Source: Lentibacillus jeotgali | GTDB lineage: Bacteria > Bacillota > Bacilli > Bacillales > Amphibacillaceae | Assembly (NCBI RefSeq): GCF_000224785.1 | Contig: NZ_AGAV01000014.1 | Location: 248,001-312,000 of the forward strand | DNA length: 64,000 nt | Direction: 5' to 3' | Shown here: piece by piece, positions 1-10,936 of the stretch | Layout: each line of letters begins with the position of its first letter | Numbering within the stretch: position 1 is the stretch's first letter | Made by a program: the position numbers and the translations under genes | Notes under the pieces: generated by a model | Seen by the model: only the letters and a program-made list of their open reading frames with translations | Told to the model about the DNA's origin: nothing | The model's database searches: none

Positions 1-1138
1 TGACCCCATCTTCGGTCATAATGGACAGAACGATTGCCGGTCGATCATATTTTCTAACCAGGTTTGATGCGACAATACCCAATACACCCTGATTCCAGCC
101 TTCTTTTGCTACAACAATGACGCCCTGGTCTTCAATAGGACCTGTCATTTCTTCAGCCTCTTTCACAATAGCACTGACGATATCTTTTCGTTCCTCGTTG
201 ATTGATTGGACCATCCCTGCAATTTGATCAGCTTCATCCTGTACATCTGTCAACAGCAGATGGACTGCCAAATCGGCATCCTGTAACCTTCCGACCGCAT
301 TCAACCTTGGCCCGATTGAAAATCCGATATCTTGTTCGGAGACGCTATCATCAATGCCACTAACTTTCATTAAAGCCTTCAGCCCTGGTTTGGCGGAACG
401 TGACAAAGCTCTCAGGCCGTAATAAGCAATAATGCGATTTTCCCCCTGTAACGGTACAAGATCGGCAATTGTTCCAACAGCCGCATAATCAAGCAGCTGT
501 TTCGGAAAATACCCGAGCAGACGTTCAGCAAGCTTAAGTGCGACACCTGCCCCTGCAAGCTCTTTAAAACCATAATCAGGGGAACATTTTGGATGAATGA
601 TCGCGTAAGCATCCGGCAGTTGCTCCTGTGGTTCGTGGTGATCCGTAATGATCAGATCTATCCCAAGATTTTTAGCGAAAGCTGCTTCATTTACTGCAGC
701 AATACCGGTATCTACTGTTATAATTAAATAGTACCCATTTTCATATGCCGCTCTGAATGCTTCTTCGTTCGGGCCGTAACCTTCTGTGAAGCGATTCGGG
801 ATATAGTAATCACAGTGGGCGCCTAGCTCCCGCAGTGTTTTGATCATAATCGCTGTTGAACTGACTCCATCAGCATCATAATCACCGTATACAAGAATTT
901 TTTTATCAGCTTTAATTGCTCTATGTACCCGTTCTGCAGCTTTATCTATATCTGACAACAACTGTACACTATATAATTGATCTAAATCAGGAGAAACAAA
1001 CGCTTCAGCTTCTTCATGTGTTGTAATGCCCCGCTGAAGTAACAATTCTTTGATAAGCGGTGAGAATCGGTTGGAATCCCAATTAGGTATATCATTTTGA
1101 CTGTCTCTGAATTTCCATTTCATTTTACTCTCTAACAT
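1..1138 (-). CDS. recJ: Single-stranded-DNA-specific exonuclease RecJ, N-terminal part (runs off the window)
   Basis: RecJ is the 5'-3' single-strand DNA exonuclease of the DHH phosphoesterase superfamily, acting in the cytoplasm in recombinational and mismatch repair. The visible 379 residues carry the metal-binding motif GDYDADG at residues 85-91 and the DHH motif at 166-168 (ITDHHEP), then the start of the DHHA1 region. The start codon ATG at 1138 has GGGGTGAG five bases upstream; a second ATG at 1123 lacks such a site. The C-terminal half lies outside the window to the left. The LapA-like gene lies 56 bp upstream in the same orientation, so co-transcription is likely. Confidence 0.95.
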   Translation of the reverse strand, partial: MLESKMKWKFRDSQNDIPNWDSNRFSPLIKELLLQRGITTHEEAEAFVSPDLDQLYSVQLLSDIDKAAERVHRAIKADKKILVYGDYDADGVSSTAIMIKTLRELGAHCDYYIPNRFTEGYGPNEEAFRAAYENGYYLIITVDTGIAAVNEAAFAKNLGIDLIITDHHEPQEQLPDAYAIIHPKCSPDYGFKELAGAGVALKLAERLLGYFPKQLLDYAAVGTIADLVPLQGENRIIAYYGLRALSRSAKPGLKALMKVSGIDDSVSEQDIGFSIGPRLNAVGRLQDADLAVHLLLTDVQDEADQIAGMVQSINEERKDIVSAIVKEAEEMTGPIEDQGVIVVAKEGWNQGVLGIVASNLVRKYDRPAIVLSIMTEDGV

Positions 1139-1194
1139 AAACTCACCCCTGACTAACCCAGTATACAGGAGATAGCCACGGGGAGCAATCAGGT

Positions 1195-1539
1195 TTATTT
1201 ATCGTCGGTTTCTTGTTTGTTATTGGCTGACTGGTCATATCCTTTCTGTTTGTAGGCATCTGTTGTATGTAAGCCATGTTTAGTCAAGATCTCTTTCATT
1301 TGTTTATTTTCTGATATGAGTGTATTGCGTTCGCGCTGCAGGCGGATCATTTTTACAAGTCCGACGGCTGCTGTTATGATCCCGCCCATTAATACAGAAA
1401 ACAGGATAACCAATATTAACGGTGCCTCACCACTGCCAAAGAAGTAATTGACTTCCACTGGATCAACATTAATCACTGCAAAAATGGCGACAATTAATAC
1501 AAAAATAATGGCTAGAATAACATAAGTCTGTCCTCGCAA
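1195..1539 (-). CDS. LapA family (DUF1049) two-helix membrane protein
   Basis: Small inner-membrane protein of 114 residues. Residues 5-25 and about 41-62 are hydrophobic helices, followed by a charged, probably coiled cytoplasmic tail (RLQRERNTLISENKQ). This is the layout of the LapA/DUF1049 family; in B. subtilis the equivalent neighbour of recJ is yrvD. In enterobacteria LapA works with LapB in lipopolysaccharide control, which cannot be its role in a Gram-positive, so the function here is unknown. Translation starts at a TTG (1537-1539) with GGAGGAT close upstream; no ATG is available in this stretch. Confidence 0.8.
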   Translation of the reverse strand: MRGQTYVILAIIFVLIVAIFAVINVDPVEVNYFFGSGEAPLILVILFSVLMGGIITAAVGLVKMIRLQRERNTLISENKQMKEILTKHGLHTTDAYKQKGYDQSANNKQETDDK

Positions 1540-1601
1540 ATTTATCCTCCTTAATAAACGGCTTTGTAGTTAAGTTACCCTTTTTCATTTCTGGATAACC
1601 A

Positions 1602-1636
1602 TAAGGAAACCCCTGAAGTTCTCTAACCTCAGGGGT
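1602..1636 (-). terminator. Intrinsic terminator downstream of secDF
   Basis: CCCCTGA (1610-1616) pairs with TCAGGGG (1629-1635); read on the minus strand the hairpin is followed by TTTCCTT. It separates secDF from the lapA-like gene. Confidence 0.6.
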
Positions 1637-1644
1637 CTGATTTA

Positions 1645-1710
1645 ACCCACATGTAACTGTCCCTAAATGCCCGGTTCTGTTCAACTCCCACTGATTAAAG
1701 TTTCACTTTA
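1645..1710 (-). repeat. Family 1 dispersed repeat, shortened copy
   Basis: On the minus strand this reads GTGAAACTTTAATCAGTGGG, then GAACAGAACCGGGCATTTAG and GGACAGTTACATGTGGG. These are the landmarks of the fuller copies at 9535, 13679 and 48310. Both internal hairpins are collapsed, so this is a shortened copy. It lies directly behind the secDF stop codon. Confidence 0.7.
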
Positions 1711-3981
1711 CTATACTTGCGGGCCTTCCGTACGTTTCTTTTTGGCATAGACAACCGGTTTGTTCTTGATATTTCTTCCGCGCCAGACAAGCCACAGCTG
1801 AGACGCAAGGAATAATGACGAATACGTACCGGCAAGAAGACCGACTGCCAGTGCGATGGCAAAGCCGGTAATCGACTGCGCACCAAGGAATAAGAATGCG
1901 AGTACCGCAATCATGGTTGTAACTGTCGTGTTAATACTGCGGGTCATTGTCTGCACAAGACTTCGATTGACAATCCTAGCTAGTTCCTTAAACGATTTAA
2001 CCCGTTTCTTTTTCTTGAGATTTTCACGTATTCGGTCAAACGTGACAATCGTATCGTTGATGGAATAACCGATAATCGTGAGTATCGCTGCAACAATCGT
2101 CACATCAAACTCGATCTGCGTCAGACTGAAAACTGCCAATATGAAAAATGCATCATGGACCAGGGCAATAATCGCTGTAATACCGAAAAACAATTCAAAT
2201 CGGATGGTGACATAGATGATCATGCCGATAGAGGCGATTGCCACTGCATAAAGCGCATTTTTCACCAGTTCCTCGCCAACTATCGGAGAAACAACACTGA
2301 CACTCGTATCCGCATTGAAATTCTCCTGGAAGTACGATTGTATATCAGAAATCCGGTCTTCATCAATTACCCGGTCATAGCGGAGAATGGCTCCCCCATT
2401 ATTATCGCCTGTCAGTACAACTGACTCGGCTTGCAAGTCCAGTTCTTCCAAACCGCTTTCTATTTCCTCAGTATTCAGGCTGTTTTCTGCCGATAGCTGA
2501 ATTCTAGATCCGCTTGTGAAATCAATTCCGGGATTGAGCTGAAACATTCCCAGTGAAGCCGTTCCAAGAATAACCATCAACGCAGAAGCTACAAAGAATT
2601 TTTTGCGATGCTGAACCACATTGGGCTCCCGGTTAAACACTTTCGGCTCATATTCATTTGAATCGGCTATATCCTTAATATCTTTTCGCTTTACACCGAA
2701 CCAGCCTGGGCGGTTCTTCAAGAATTTGCTCTTAACCCAGAGCCCCATCAATAATCTTGTGCCATAAACTGCTGTCAGAAAGCTGACAACTATACTGAGA
2801 ATCAGCATCGTGGCAAACCCTTTAACAGCGCTCGTACCAAAAATGAACAGGACTGCTGCCGCCAGGATTGTTGTAATGTTAGCATCCACAATGGCTCTGA
2901 GCGAGTTTTTCGAACCTGCTCTGAAGGAAGCCTGTACGGATTTGCCTTCTCTCAGTTCTTCTTTAATCCGTTCAAAGGTAATCACATTCGCATCGACTGC
3001 CATACCGACACCAAGAATCAGCGCCGCTATCCCCTGCAAGGTGAGCACACCGTTCATCAGATTAAAGACTAATAGTACCAAAAAGATATAAACACTTAAA
3101 TTAATAGCTGCAATAATGCCAGGGAAACGATATACAGCCATCACGAACAGAAAGACAATGGCAATGCCGATAATGCCTGCGAAGACAGTTTTATCCAATG
3201 CCTGTTCACCGAACTGTGCCCCGACTGTATTGGAATAGAGCTCAGTCATGTTGACCGGCAATGACCCGGCATTGATAATATCGGCCAGCCGCTGGGCAGA
3301 TTCTACGGTAAAATCACCGTTAATCATCACATCCGTCGTATTCAGGGTTTGATCAACCTGAGGAGCTGAAACATATTTTGGATCCTCTGTGCCATATTCC
3401 TCTGCAAATGAATTACCTTCCTGATAGTCCATCCACATGACAAGCAGGTTATCCGGATAAGGCGTTTCCGGGTTTTGTTTGTCTTTTATTCTGCTGGTGA
3501 TTTCACCAAATTGTGATCCATCCTTCAGCTGCAGTGTGACGATCGGTTGGTTTGTCTGCTGGCTGAAATCCTGCTGTGCAGCGCCTTCTACAAAGTCTGA
3601 ACCATCCAGAAGCCTCTCGTCTTCAACATTCCGTAAAGACAATCGTGCAGATGTTGATAATAAGTCACGGGCTTCTTCTTGATTTTCAACCCCTGCCAGC
3701 TGTACGCGTATTCGATCGTCGCCTTCGATATTTATATTTGCCTCACTGATACCCAGACTGTTCACACGCTCATTAAGAATTCTGACGGTATTTTCGAGGA
3801 GTTCTCTGTCAGTTTCCTGGTCTTCCTCAACAGGCTCAACTTGATACAAAATTTCAAAACCGCCCTGAAGATCGAGACCCAGCTTAATATCTTTCGCAAT
3901 TCCAGTTACCGTTGAACCAATCGTTCCTGCCAATACAAGTACGATCAGAAAAAAGGCAACAATTCTGCCTCTGGTTTTCAT
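1711..3981 (-). CDS. secDF: Protein translocase subunit SecDF (fused SecD-SecF)
   Basis: SecDF uses the proton gradient to help pull secreted proteins out of the SecYEG channel at the outer face of the membrane. The 756-residue protein is the natural SecD-SecF fusion found in Bacillus. The SecD half begins with a membrane helix (about 8-27) and the conserved D1 segment GLDLQGGFEILYQV, followed by a large outer domain and five helices (about 265-420). The SecF half starts near residue 455 and contains NPGIDFTSGSRIQL and its own helices to about 735. ATG 3981 is preceded by GGGAGG. yajC, whose product associates with SecDF, lies 4 kb away. Confidence 0.97.
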   Translation of the reverse strand: MKTRGRIVAFFLIVLVLAGTIGSTVTGIAKDIKLGLDLQGGFEILYQVEPVEEDQETDRELLENTVRILNERVNSLGISEANINIEGDDRIRVQLAGVENQEEARDLLSTSARLSLRNVEDERLLDGSDFVEGAAQQDFSQQTNQPIVTLQLKDGSQFGEITSRIKDKQNPETPYPDNLLVMWMDYQEGNSFAEEYGTEDPKYVSAPQVDQTLNTTDVMINGDFTVESAQRLADIINAGSLPVNMTELYSNTVGAQFGEQALDKTVFAGIIGIAIVFLFVMAVYRFPGIIAAINLSVYIFLVLLVFNLMNGVLTLQGIAALILGVGMAVDANVITFERIKEELREGKSVQASFRAGSKNSLRAIVDANITTILAAAVLFIFGTSAVKGFATMLILSIVVSFLTAVYGTRLLMGLWVKSKFLKNRPGWFGVKRKDIKDIADSNEYEPKVFNREPNVVQHRKKFFVASALMVILGTASLGMFQLNPGIDFTSGSRIQLSAENSLNTEEIESGLEELDLQAESVVLTGDNNGGAILRYDRVIDEDRISDIQSYFQENFNADTSVSVVSPIVGEELVKNALYAVAIASIGMIIYVTIRFELFFGITAIIALVHDAFFILAVFSLTQIEFDVTIVAAILTIIGYSINDTIVTFDRIRENLKKKKRVKSFKELARIVNRSLVQTMTRSINTTVTTMIAVLAFLFLGAQSITGFAIALAVGLLAGTYSSLFLASQLWLVWRGRNIKNKPVVYAKKKRTEGPQV

Positions 3982-4026
3982 CTGTCGTTTTTCCTCCCTT
4001 AAATTCCGAGGGTCATTCGTTATGTA

Positions 4027-4338
4027 TCATTCATTTATTTCTTCCTGATCATTTTCAGTCAATGCTGCAATTGACGCAGCCAGGTTATCATCCTGATAGG
4101 CGTTGATTGTTAAATAACTCATATAAATATTTGAAGACAAATGAAAAATATCCTGAACCACTTCATATAAACGTTTGGAAGGATCCCCCTTCCATACTTT
4201 CTCTTCAAGACATTGCCATACATCCTCAGCAGTTGCATGATTATACCCTATAAGCCGCAGTTCACCTGCTTTACTTTTTAACGCCGGTTCGATATCCGCT
4301 TTCCATTCACTGACTGCTTTCATCATACTCTCAACCAT
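4027..4338 (-). CDS. comN: ComN-like post-transcriptional regulator
   Basis: Small cytoplasmic protein of the post-transcriptional regulator family (B. subtilis ComN, formerly YrzD, about 98 residues), which affects comE mRNA localisation or stability. It also interacts with the division-site protein DivIVA. The conserved core WKADIEPALKSKAGEL...GYNHATAEDVWQCLEEKVWKG...IYMSYLTINAYQ is intact. The start is uncertain: ATG 4338 sits directly against an AAGGGGGG tract, while ATG 4326 or 4323 would give 99 or 98 residues with longer spacing. Codons upstream of 4338 are not supported. It is co-oriented with secDF, 45 bp away, and divergent from spoVB. Confidence 0.8.
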   Translation of the reverse strand: MVESMMKAVSEWKADIEPALKSKAGELRLIGYNHATAEDVWQCLEEKVWKGDPSKRLYEVVQDIFHLSSNIYMSYLTINAYQDDNLAASIAALTENDQEEINE

Positions 4339-4457
4339 CCCCCCTTCGCAAACCCTTTGCCGCTTTATATCGTGATGCTTGTCATGCTTGGCCCACCATA
4401 TTGCATATATATCATTGTATCTGAAAATATATTTTTTGAGAAGGTAGGTCGGCAATA

Positions 4458-6011
4458 TTGACCAAACAAACATTTCTGCAGGGAACGCTAATCCTGATAA
4501 TGGCAGGCATGATAACAAGACTGCTCGGCTTTATTAACCGACTGGTTATAGCAAGGGTGATGGGCGAGGAAGGTGTCGGTTTATATATGATGGCACTTCC
4601 CACACTATTTCTGGTTATCACACTCACACAGCTTGGGCTTCCAGTCGCGATTTCCAAACGCGTATCTGAAGCGGAAGCCAAAAATGATAAAGCTAAAATC
4701 AAGCGGATTCTTGTCATTTCAATGCTCGTAACCGGTATAACGAGTGTTGCTTTTACAATTGGTATGATTACCGCAGCTCCCTTTATTGCAACAACATTGC
4801 TGACTGATGAACGGACACTGTATCCGCTGGTTGCCATCAGCCCAATTGTACCGATTGTTGCCATCTCTTCTGTTCTCAAAGGCTATTTTCAGGGAAGGCA
4901 AAATATGAAGCCGCAAAGCTATGCACTGGTCATCGAACAGTTTATAAGAATTATTTTTGTTGCTTTTTTTGTAAAACTGCTGCTGCCTTATGGCGTTGAA
5001 TTCGCTGCAGCCGGTGCCATGTTTAGTGTTATACTCGGTGAACTTGCATCGATGTTATATTTGAGCGGTGTTTTTAAACGGCAAAAAATTGTACGAGTCC
5101 GGAACCGATTCTTTCATTATGTCAAGTCCAGCAAAAGTACATTGCAGGAACTGTTTTCCATTTCATTGCCAAGTACGGGAAGCCGGCTGATCGGCAACAT
5201 ATCACACTTTCTGGAGCCGATACTCGTTGCGCAAAGTCTCGCCATCGCTGGTATTTCCAGTTCACTGGCGACTAAGCAATACGGTGAATTGACCGGATAT
5301 GTATTACCATTGCTTTTTTTGCCTACATTTATTACAAATTCGCTATCAATTGCATTGGTCCCCTCCATATCGGAGGCTGATGCACATCAAAATAAACACC
5401 TAATCCATTATCGGATTCATCAATCCATCAGAATCTCATTTGCATCAGGAGCGATTGCAACCGTTGTGCTTACTTTATTCGCAGCTCCAATCTTAAATTA
5501 TATGTATGGAACCGATAATGCAAGTCATTTTTTAGTACTTATGGCTCCTTTTTTCATCCTGCTCTATATTCAATCGCCACTACAGGCTGCACTGCAGGCA
5601 CTCGACCTCGCAAGACCAGCCATGTGGAACAGTTTAATCGGTGCAGCCATTAAACTCACTGTTCTCTTCTTGTTGGCGTCAAATCCGAATTTTGGCATAA
5701 ACGGTGTTGCAATCGCCATGTCCGTCGGTGTTATCCTTGTGACATTATTGCATCTAGCCAGCCTTTATAAGGAAATCGGATTTATGATAGCAGGCGGGGA
5801 CCTGGTGAAAATGGGCATGCTTGTCTCTCTGACATGGATTTGCGGGAGTTTTTTACGAGGGATGTTTACAGGTCTGGAGTCCAACCTGTTTGTGTTTGCC
5901 CTGACGCTCATTGCTTTACTGGTCATCTATACCATTCTGCTCTTTATTTTACGGTTCCTTACAAAAGAAGAGCTGAAGCAAATACCTGTCCTGCAAAAAT
6001 GGCTGTCATAG
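4458..6011 (+). CDS. spoVB: Stage V sporulation protein B (MOP-superfamily flippase)
   Basis: SpoVB is a polytopic membrane protein of the polysaccharide exporter / MATE-like superfamily. It is required for spore cortex peptidoglycan and is thought to flip lipid-linked precursor. The 517-residue sequence has about 14 hydrophobic segments and the typical N terminus (FLQGTLILIMAGMITRLLGFINR). Translation starts at TTG 4458, with AAGGTAGG ten bases upstream. The gene stands alone on plus between minus-strand neighbours and ends at a bidirectional terminator. Its promoter must lie within the 119 bp shared with comN. Confidence 0.93.
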   Translation: MTKQTFLQGTLILIMAGMITRLLGFINRLVIARVMGEEGVGLYMMALPTLFLVITLTQLGLPVAISKRVSEAEAKNDKAKIKRILVISMLVTGITSVAFTIGMITAAPFIATTLLTDERTLYPLVAISPIVPIVAISSVLKGYFQGRQNMKPQSYALVIEQFIRIIFVAFFVKLLLPYGVEFAAAGAMFSVILGELASMLYLSGVFKRQKIVRVRNRFFHYVKSSKSTLQELFSISLPSTGSRLIGNISHFLEPILVAQSLAIAGISSSLATKQYGELTGYVLPLLFLPTFITNSLSIALVPSISEADAHQNKHLIHYRIHQSIRISFASGAIATVVLTLFAAPILNYMYGTDNASHFLVLMAPFFILLYIQSPLQAALQALDLARPAMWNSLIGAAIKLTVLFLLASNPNFGINGVAIAMSVGVILVTLLHLASLYKEIGFMIAGGDLVKMGMLVSLTWICGSFLRGMFTGLESNLFVFALTLIALLVIYTILLFILRFLTKEELKQIPVLQKWLS

Positions 6012-6092
6012 TATGAACAAGTGAAGACTCAAACAGCTGTTTTGCCTACTCTATATACTAAATTTTTATATCCTTCTGTTCTTTCTTTCCAT

Positions 6093-6128
6093 ATAAAAAA
6101 CGCCGGTGCCCCCGGCGTTATATTTTTG
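6093..6128. terminator. Bidirectional terminator between spoVB and the ArsB-like gene
   Basis: AACGCCGG (6100-6107) pairs with CCGGCGTT (6113-6120). Minus-strand readout ends in TTTTTTATAT and plus-strand readout in TATATTTTT, so it can serve both converging genes. Confidence 0.8.
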
Positions 6129-6182
6129 CAACTAAAGCTTTCGCCATTAAAGCTTGGCGATCTGCCGGGTTTTCTAAACATT
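6127..6182 (+). repeat. Family 2 dispersed hairpin repeat, copy 1
   Basis: Reads GCAACTAAAGCTTTCGCC, then AAAGCTTGGCGAT, then GTTTTCTAAA. It matches the copy at 28260 closely and the reverse complement of 50168 more loosely. TCGCCA pairs with TGGCGA. The right end overlaps the stop codon of the transporter gene on the other strand. Confidence 0.75.
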
Positions 6183-7473
6183 AAGACATATATGGAATTA
6201 AATACCGAATGTAAATATAAATTGTTGATACCACCAGTGATAAAACAACAAACGGAATGCCGTACAGCATATAACGAATGAACGACAGTTTTTCCCCCTC
6301 CCCTTCAGCGAGACCCGCCACCACCACATTGGCAGAAGCTCCGATAAGCGTTGCATTACCTCCCAGACAGGCCCCCAACGCCAGAGACCACCATATAGGA
6401 TCCAAATAGACCATGCCATATCCCTGGAATTCTTCAACAACCGGAATCATTGCTGCCACAAACGGGATATTATCAACAATACCTGAAAACAACCCGGATA
6501 CCCACAAAATTAAAATAGCTGTGGCAGCAAAGTCGCCATCGGTCCAAAGAATAATGGCTCTTGCCAATTCATCAATGATCCCGGCAGATTCAAGCCCGCC
6601 TACCAGCGTAAAAAGCCCGATAAAGAAGAATAACGTCACCCACTCAACCCTCGAAAAAATGTGTTCCGCATCCAACTCTTTTTCAGTCAACAAGAGTAAG
6701 AGAACTGCGCCGCTCAATGCAATGACAGTCAAATCGATATGTAGGAATGCATGCAGCAAAAAACCCAACAGTGTCATGGTCAAAACAGCTATTGACTGAT
6801 ATAGCATCGGCGAGCGCACAAGATAGGCAGATGCGTCAGCTTTCATCAATTCCTCCGCGCTGCCATTTTCAGAGCGCAGTGACCTTCTGAACAAAGGCAG
6901 CACTACCATCAGCATAATGATGAACATCAACAAGGCTACTGGTGCCAAGTGGTTGATAAACGACAAAAATGTCAAGTGGTCAACGGCCTGTCCGATCATT
7001 ATATTTGGCGGATCTCCAATAAGAGTGGCAGTCCCTCCAATATTAGAACTGAAAATAACGACAAGCAGATAGGGAAAAACCGGCAGTTTTAATTGTCTTG
7101 TAATTTTCAGGATGATTGGAACAAGTATAAGAACTGTCGTAACATTATCCAATAGCGCTGAACCCATGGCAGTAAGTATGCTCACAGCAATTAACAGCGG
7201 AACCGGCGAACCCCGCACTTGCTGGGATAGCCGAACGGCAATAAACGAAAACAGACCGGTCTTTTCGGTAATCGAGATGAGAACCATCATTGAGAACAGT
7301 AATGCGATTGTGTTCCAGTCAATATATTTCGTAAACATGTCATCAACGCTGTAAATTCCGGTTAATAGCAGCAATGTTCCACCAGCCATTGCTACAACAG
7401 CCCGGTTAATCTTTTCAGTCATGATAAATAAATAACTGACAGCAAAAATGACTCCAGCCAATATAACGTCCAT
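6181..7473 (-). CDS. ArsB/NhaD-type (SLC13-like) ion transporter
   Basis: Integral membrane permease of the ion transporter superfamily that includes ArsB, NhaD and SLC13. Twelve or so hydrophobic segments fill the 430 residues. The two inverted-repeat signature regions are visible: DNVTTVLILVP with GGTATLIGDPPNIMIG in the first half, and DNIPFVAAMIP with GGNATLIGASANVVVAG in the second. Such proteins move arsenite, Na+/H+ or dicarboxylates, and the sequence alone does not decide which. A Na+/H+ role would fit a halophile, but that is inference. ATG 7473 has AAAGAGGA eight bases upstream. The gene is monocistronic. Confidence 0.85.
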   Translation of the reverse strand: MDVILAGVIFAVSYLFIMTEKINRAVVAMAGGTLLLLTGIYSVDDMFTKYIDWNTIALLFSMMVLISITEKTGLFSFIAVRLSQQVRGSPVPLLIAVSILTAMGSALLDNVTTVLILVPIILKITRQLKLPVFPYLLVVIFSSNIGGTATLIGDPPNIMIGQAVDHLTFLSFINHLAPVALLMFIIMLMVVLPLFRRSLRSENGSAEELMKADASAYLVRSPMLYQSIAVLTMTLLGFLLHAFLHIDLTVIALSGAVLLLLLTEKELDAEHIFSRVEWVTLFFFIGLFTLVGGLESAGIIDELARAIILWTDGDFAATAILILWVSGLFSGIVDNIPFVAAMIPVVEEFQGYGMVYLDPIWWSLALGACLGGNATLIGASANVVVAGLAEGEGEKLSFIRYMLYGIPFVVLSLVVSTIYIYIRYLIPYMS

Positions 7474-7622
7474 AAAGCATCCTCTTTCAGTGTAATAGGT
7501 GACCCTTCTTACAAATATATGCCAGAGACCATAAAATATTTTCAGTCTTTTTTTCGGTTTGGACGAATATGATAATGATGCATGGACACATGGACAATCA
7601 TTTGGAGGGAGGCTGAACGAGC

Positions 7623-8000
7623 GTGCAGAAACAGCAATTTATTGGCCTGCTGTATGGATGGATTATTATTCTCGGGTTGTTACTGCTGACAAGTATCATT
7701 CTGGCATTTTTACTTCGATTTACCGGGATGAATGAAATGACGCTCTCCTGGATCACATTGGCTGTTGGACTGATCAGTTTATTTATCGGCGGCATTGTTG
7801 CCGGTGTTAAAGGAAAAGAAAAGGGCTGGGTCATAGGAACAATAACAGGGGCAGGTTTTACACTATTTACCTTCCTTGTGCAATACCTGGGCTACCAGCA
7901 AGGGTTTTCACTGGAACAGTCACTGCACCATGCAGGCTTCATATTGGCAGCACTTCTTGGTGGCGTTATCGGAGTGAATACGATCAAATCGGAAAGCTAA
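7623..8000 (+). CDS. TIGR04086-type four-helix membrane protein (YrzE-like)
   Basis: 125-residue membrane protein with four hydrophobic segments (about 8-33, 40-62, 70-92 and 100-120) and glycine-rich turns. It resembles the TIGR04086 family, which in B. subtilis is represented by YrzE near yajC-tgt. No function is established. The start is GTG 7623, preceded by GGAGGGAGG; there is no usable ATG. It stands alone on plus and ends at a strong bidirectional terminator facing yajC. Confidence 0.75.
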   Translation: MQKQQFIGLLYGWIIILGLLLLTSIILAFLLRFTGMNEMTLSWITLAVGLISLFIGGIVAGVKGKEKGWVIGTITGAGFTLFTFLVQYLGYQQGFSLEQSLHHAGFILAALLGGVIGVNTIKSES

Positions 8001-8003
8001 AAA

Positions 8004-8043
8004 CATAAAGAAGTCAGTTGCGGATGCACTGACTTCTTTTTAT
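8004..8043. terminator. Bidirectional terminator between yrzE-like gene and yajC
   Basis: AAAGAAGTCAGT (8008-8019) pairs with ACTGACTTCTTT (8028-8039), followed by TTTTATT on plus; the minus strand reads into TTTATGTTTTT. Confidence 0.85.
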
Positions 8044-8087
8044 TGGCGCTTTTTAGCTTCTGCCTTTATGTATTAACTCATAAAGTT

Positions 8088-8363
8088 CTACTGCGCATTA
8101 TCAGTTTTAACTTCGCGGATTGCTGAACGATCATACGTCAGTTTCGGACCGTCACCAGCCTGAAGCACGACTGTATCTTCATCAAGTGCATGAATCTCGG
8201 CATGAAGACCGCCGATTGTCACCACTTTATCACCTTTTTGCAAATCAGCCTGCATTTGTCTTACTTGCTTCTGCCGCTTTTGCTGAGGGCGGATGAGCAG
8301 GAAATAAAAAATCACAAACATTAAGATAATCGGTAATAGTGACACTAATGTATTCACTTGCAT
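8088..8363 (-). CDS. yajC: Preprotein translocase accessory subunit YajC
   Basis: YajC is a single-pass membrane protein associated with SecDF in the Sec holotranslocon. The 91 residues show one N-terminal helix (about 6-24), then the typical LIRPQQKRQKQ basic stretch. The SH3-like cytoplasmic domain follows, with GDKVVTIGGLHAEI. ATG 8363 follows AAGGAGGG. It is the last gene of the yajC-tgt(-queA) cluster on the minus strand, 12 bp after tgt, as in most Bacilli. Confidence 0.95.
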   Translation of the reverse strand: MQVNTLVSLLPIILMFVIFYFLLIRPQQKRQKQVRQMQADLQKGDKVVTIGGLHAEIHALDEDTVVLQAGDGPKLTYDRSAIREVKTDNAQ

Positions 8364-8375
8364 GTCCCTCCTTTA

Positions 8376-9663
<1,288 letters not shown>

Positions 9664-9690
9664 ATTCACCTTTTACTATCCTAATTTGAA

Positions 9691-10719
9691 TTATAGAATT
9701 AACATCGCATCTCCAAAGCTGAAGAAACGATAGCGTTCATTTACGGCTTCCTGATAAGCATACATGATGCTCTCCCTTCCGGCAAATGCGCTAATCATCA
9801 TGATCAACGTCGATTTAGGCAGGTGAAAATTAGTGATCAGTCCATCAATCGCTTGAAATTCATACGGCGGATAAATAAAAATATCCGTCCATCCGCTTGA
9901 TTCAGCAAATTTACCATCATTGTCACGCACAATCGTCTCCAAGGTCCTTGTTGAGGTTGTACCGACTGAAATAATTCGCCCGCCCCGTTTTCTAACTGAT
10001 GTAAGTGCATCAGCAGTTTCTTTTGACATGTGATAGAACTCTGCATGCATTTTATGATCTTCAATGTTATCGGTACTGACTGGCCTGAATGTGCCCAAAC
10101 CAACATGCAGCGTAATAAACTCAATGCTCACGCCCATGTCCCGAATCTCGCCAAGGAGTTCATTTGTAAAATGCAATCCTGCAGTCGGAGCGGCAGCTGA
10201 ACCTTCCTCTTTCGCATAAACTGTCTGATAACGCTCTTTCTCCGGTAACTGCTTTTTTATATAAGGCGGAAGCGGCATTTCTCCAAGTTCATCGAGTATT
10301 TCATAAAATATACCCTCATACTCCAACTGCAAAATTCGGCCGCCATGCTCTTTAAGTCCAACGCACGTTGCGCGGAGTTTCCCGTCACCAAAAACGATAA
10401 CTGTTCCAACCTTAGCCTTCTTGGCCGGTTTTACAAGGACTTCCCATGTAGCCTCTTCCTGCTGATGAAGCAGCAGCACTTCTACTTTTGCCCCAGTTTC
10501 CTGCTTGATGCCATATAACCTGGCCGGTAGAACCCGTGTATCATTCAGTACAAGACAATCGCCTTTTTTTAGGTAGTTTTTGATATCTGTAAATTGTTTA
10601 TGCTCCACTTCTCTTGTTCCACGCTGCAATACAAGCAAACGGGAGGCTGTGCGATCTTTCAAAGGTGTTTGTGCGATTAACTCTTCCGGCAGATTAAAAT
10701 CAAAATCCTCTATATTCAT
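9691..10719 (-). CDS. queA: S-adenosylmethionine:tRNA ribosyltransferase-isomerase
   Basis: QueA transfers and isomerises the ribosyl part of S-adenosylmethionine onto preQ1-modified tRNA, giving epoxyqueuosine. The 342-residue length and the family signatures are all present: [11 protein letters not shown]...ASRLLVL at the N terminus, [38 protein letters not shown]-like ([11 protein letters not shown]) and [16 protein letters not shown]. It is followed by tgt in the same direction. The gene before it in transcription is the DUF2905 membrane protein, 20 bp away. Confidence 0.97.
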   Translation of the reverse strand: MNIEDFDFNLPEELIAQTPLKDRTASRLLVLQRGTREVEHKQFTDIKNYLKKGDCLVLNDTRVLPARLYGIKQETGAKVEVLLLHQQEEATWEVLVKPAKKAKVGTVIVFGDGKLRATCVGLKEHGGRILQLEYEGIFYEILDELGEMPLPPYIKKQLPEKERYQTVYAKEEGSAAAPTAGLHFTNELLGEIRDMGVSIEFITLHVGLGTFRPVSTDNIEDHKMHAEFYHMSKETADALTSVRKRGGRIISVGTTSTRTLETIVRDNDGKFAESSGWTDIFIYPPYEFQAIDGLITNFHLPKSTLIMMISAFAGRESIMYAYQEAVNERYRFFSFGDAMLIL

Positions 10720-10738
10720 GATGCTCTCCTAACTATAT

Positions 10739-10936
10739 CTAGCGAAATTTTCCTATAATAAAAAAGATGAGTGTCAAAATGATACTGACAACAATTGATG
10801 TCATGATCGGGAAATGGAACGTAAAATTATCACGTTTAATGGTGATATCTCCTGGCATTTTGCCGATAAACGACCAGATGATACCAATCACAACAAAAAT
10901 AATACCGAGAATGATAAACATTTTGCCCATATTCAT
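10739..10936 (-). CDS. DUF2905 family small membrane protein
   Basis: 65 residues with two hydrophobic helices (about 5-24 and 43-62) joined by [20 protein letters not shown], a signature of DUF2905. Family members commonly sit beside ruvB and have no known role. The ATG (10936) overlaps the ruvB stop by four bases (ATGA), so translation is probably coupled to ruvB. Confidence 0.85.
   Translation of the reverse strand: MNMGKMFIILGIIFVVIGIIWSFIGKMPGDITIKRDNFTFHFPIMTSIVVSIILTLIFFIIGKFR

Noticed and set aside
4412-4879. 155-codon minus-strand frame opposite the spoVB start
   Set aside because: Antisense to a conserved membrane protein, which explains the long open hydrophobic complement.
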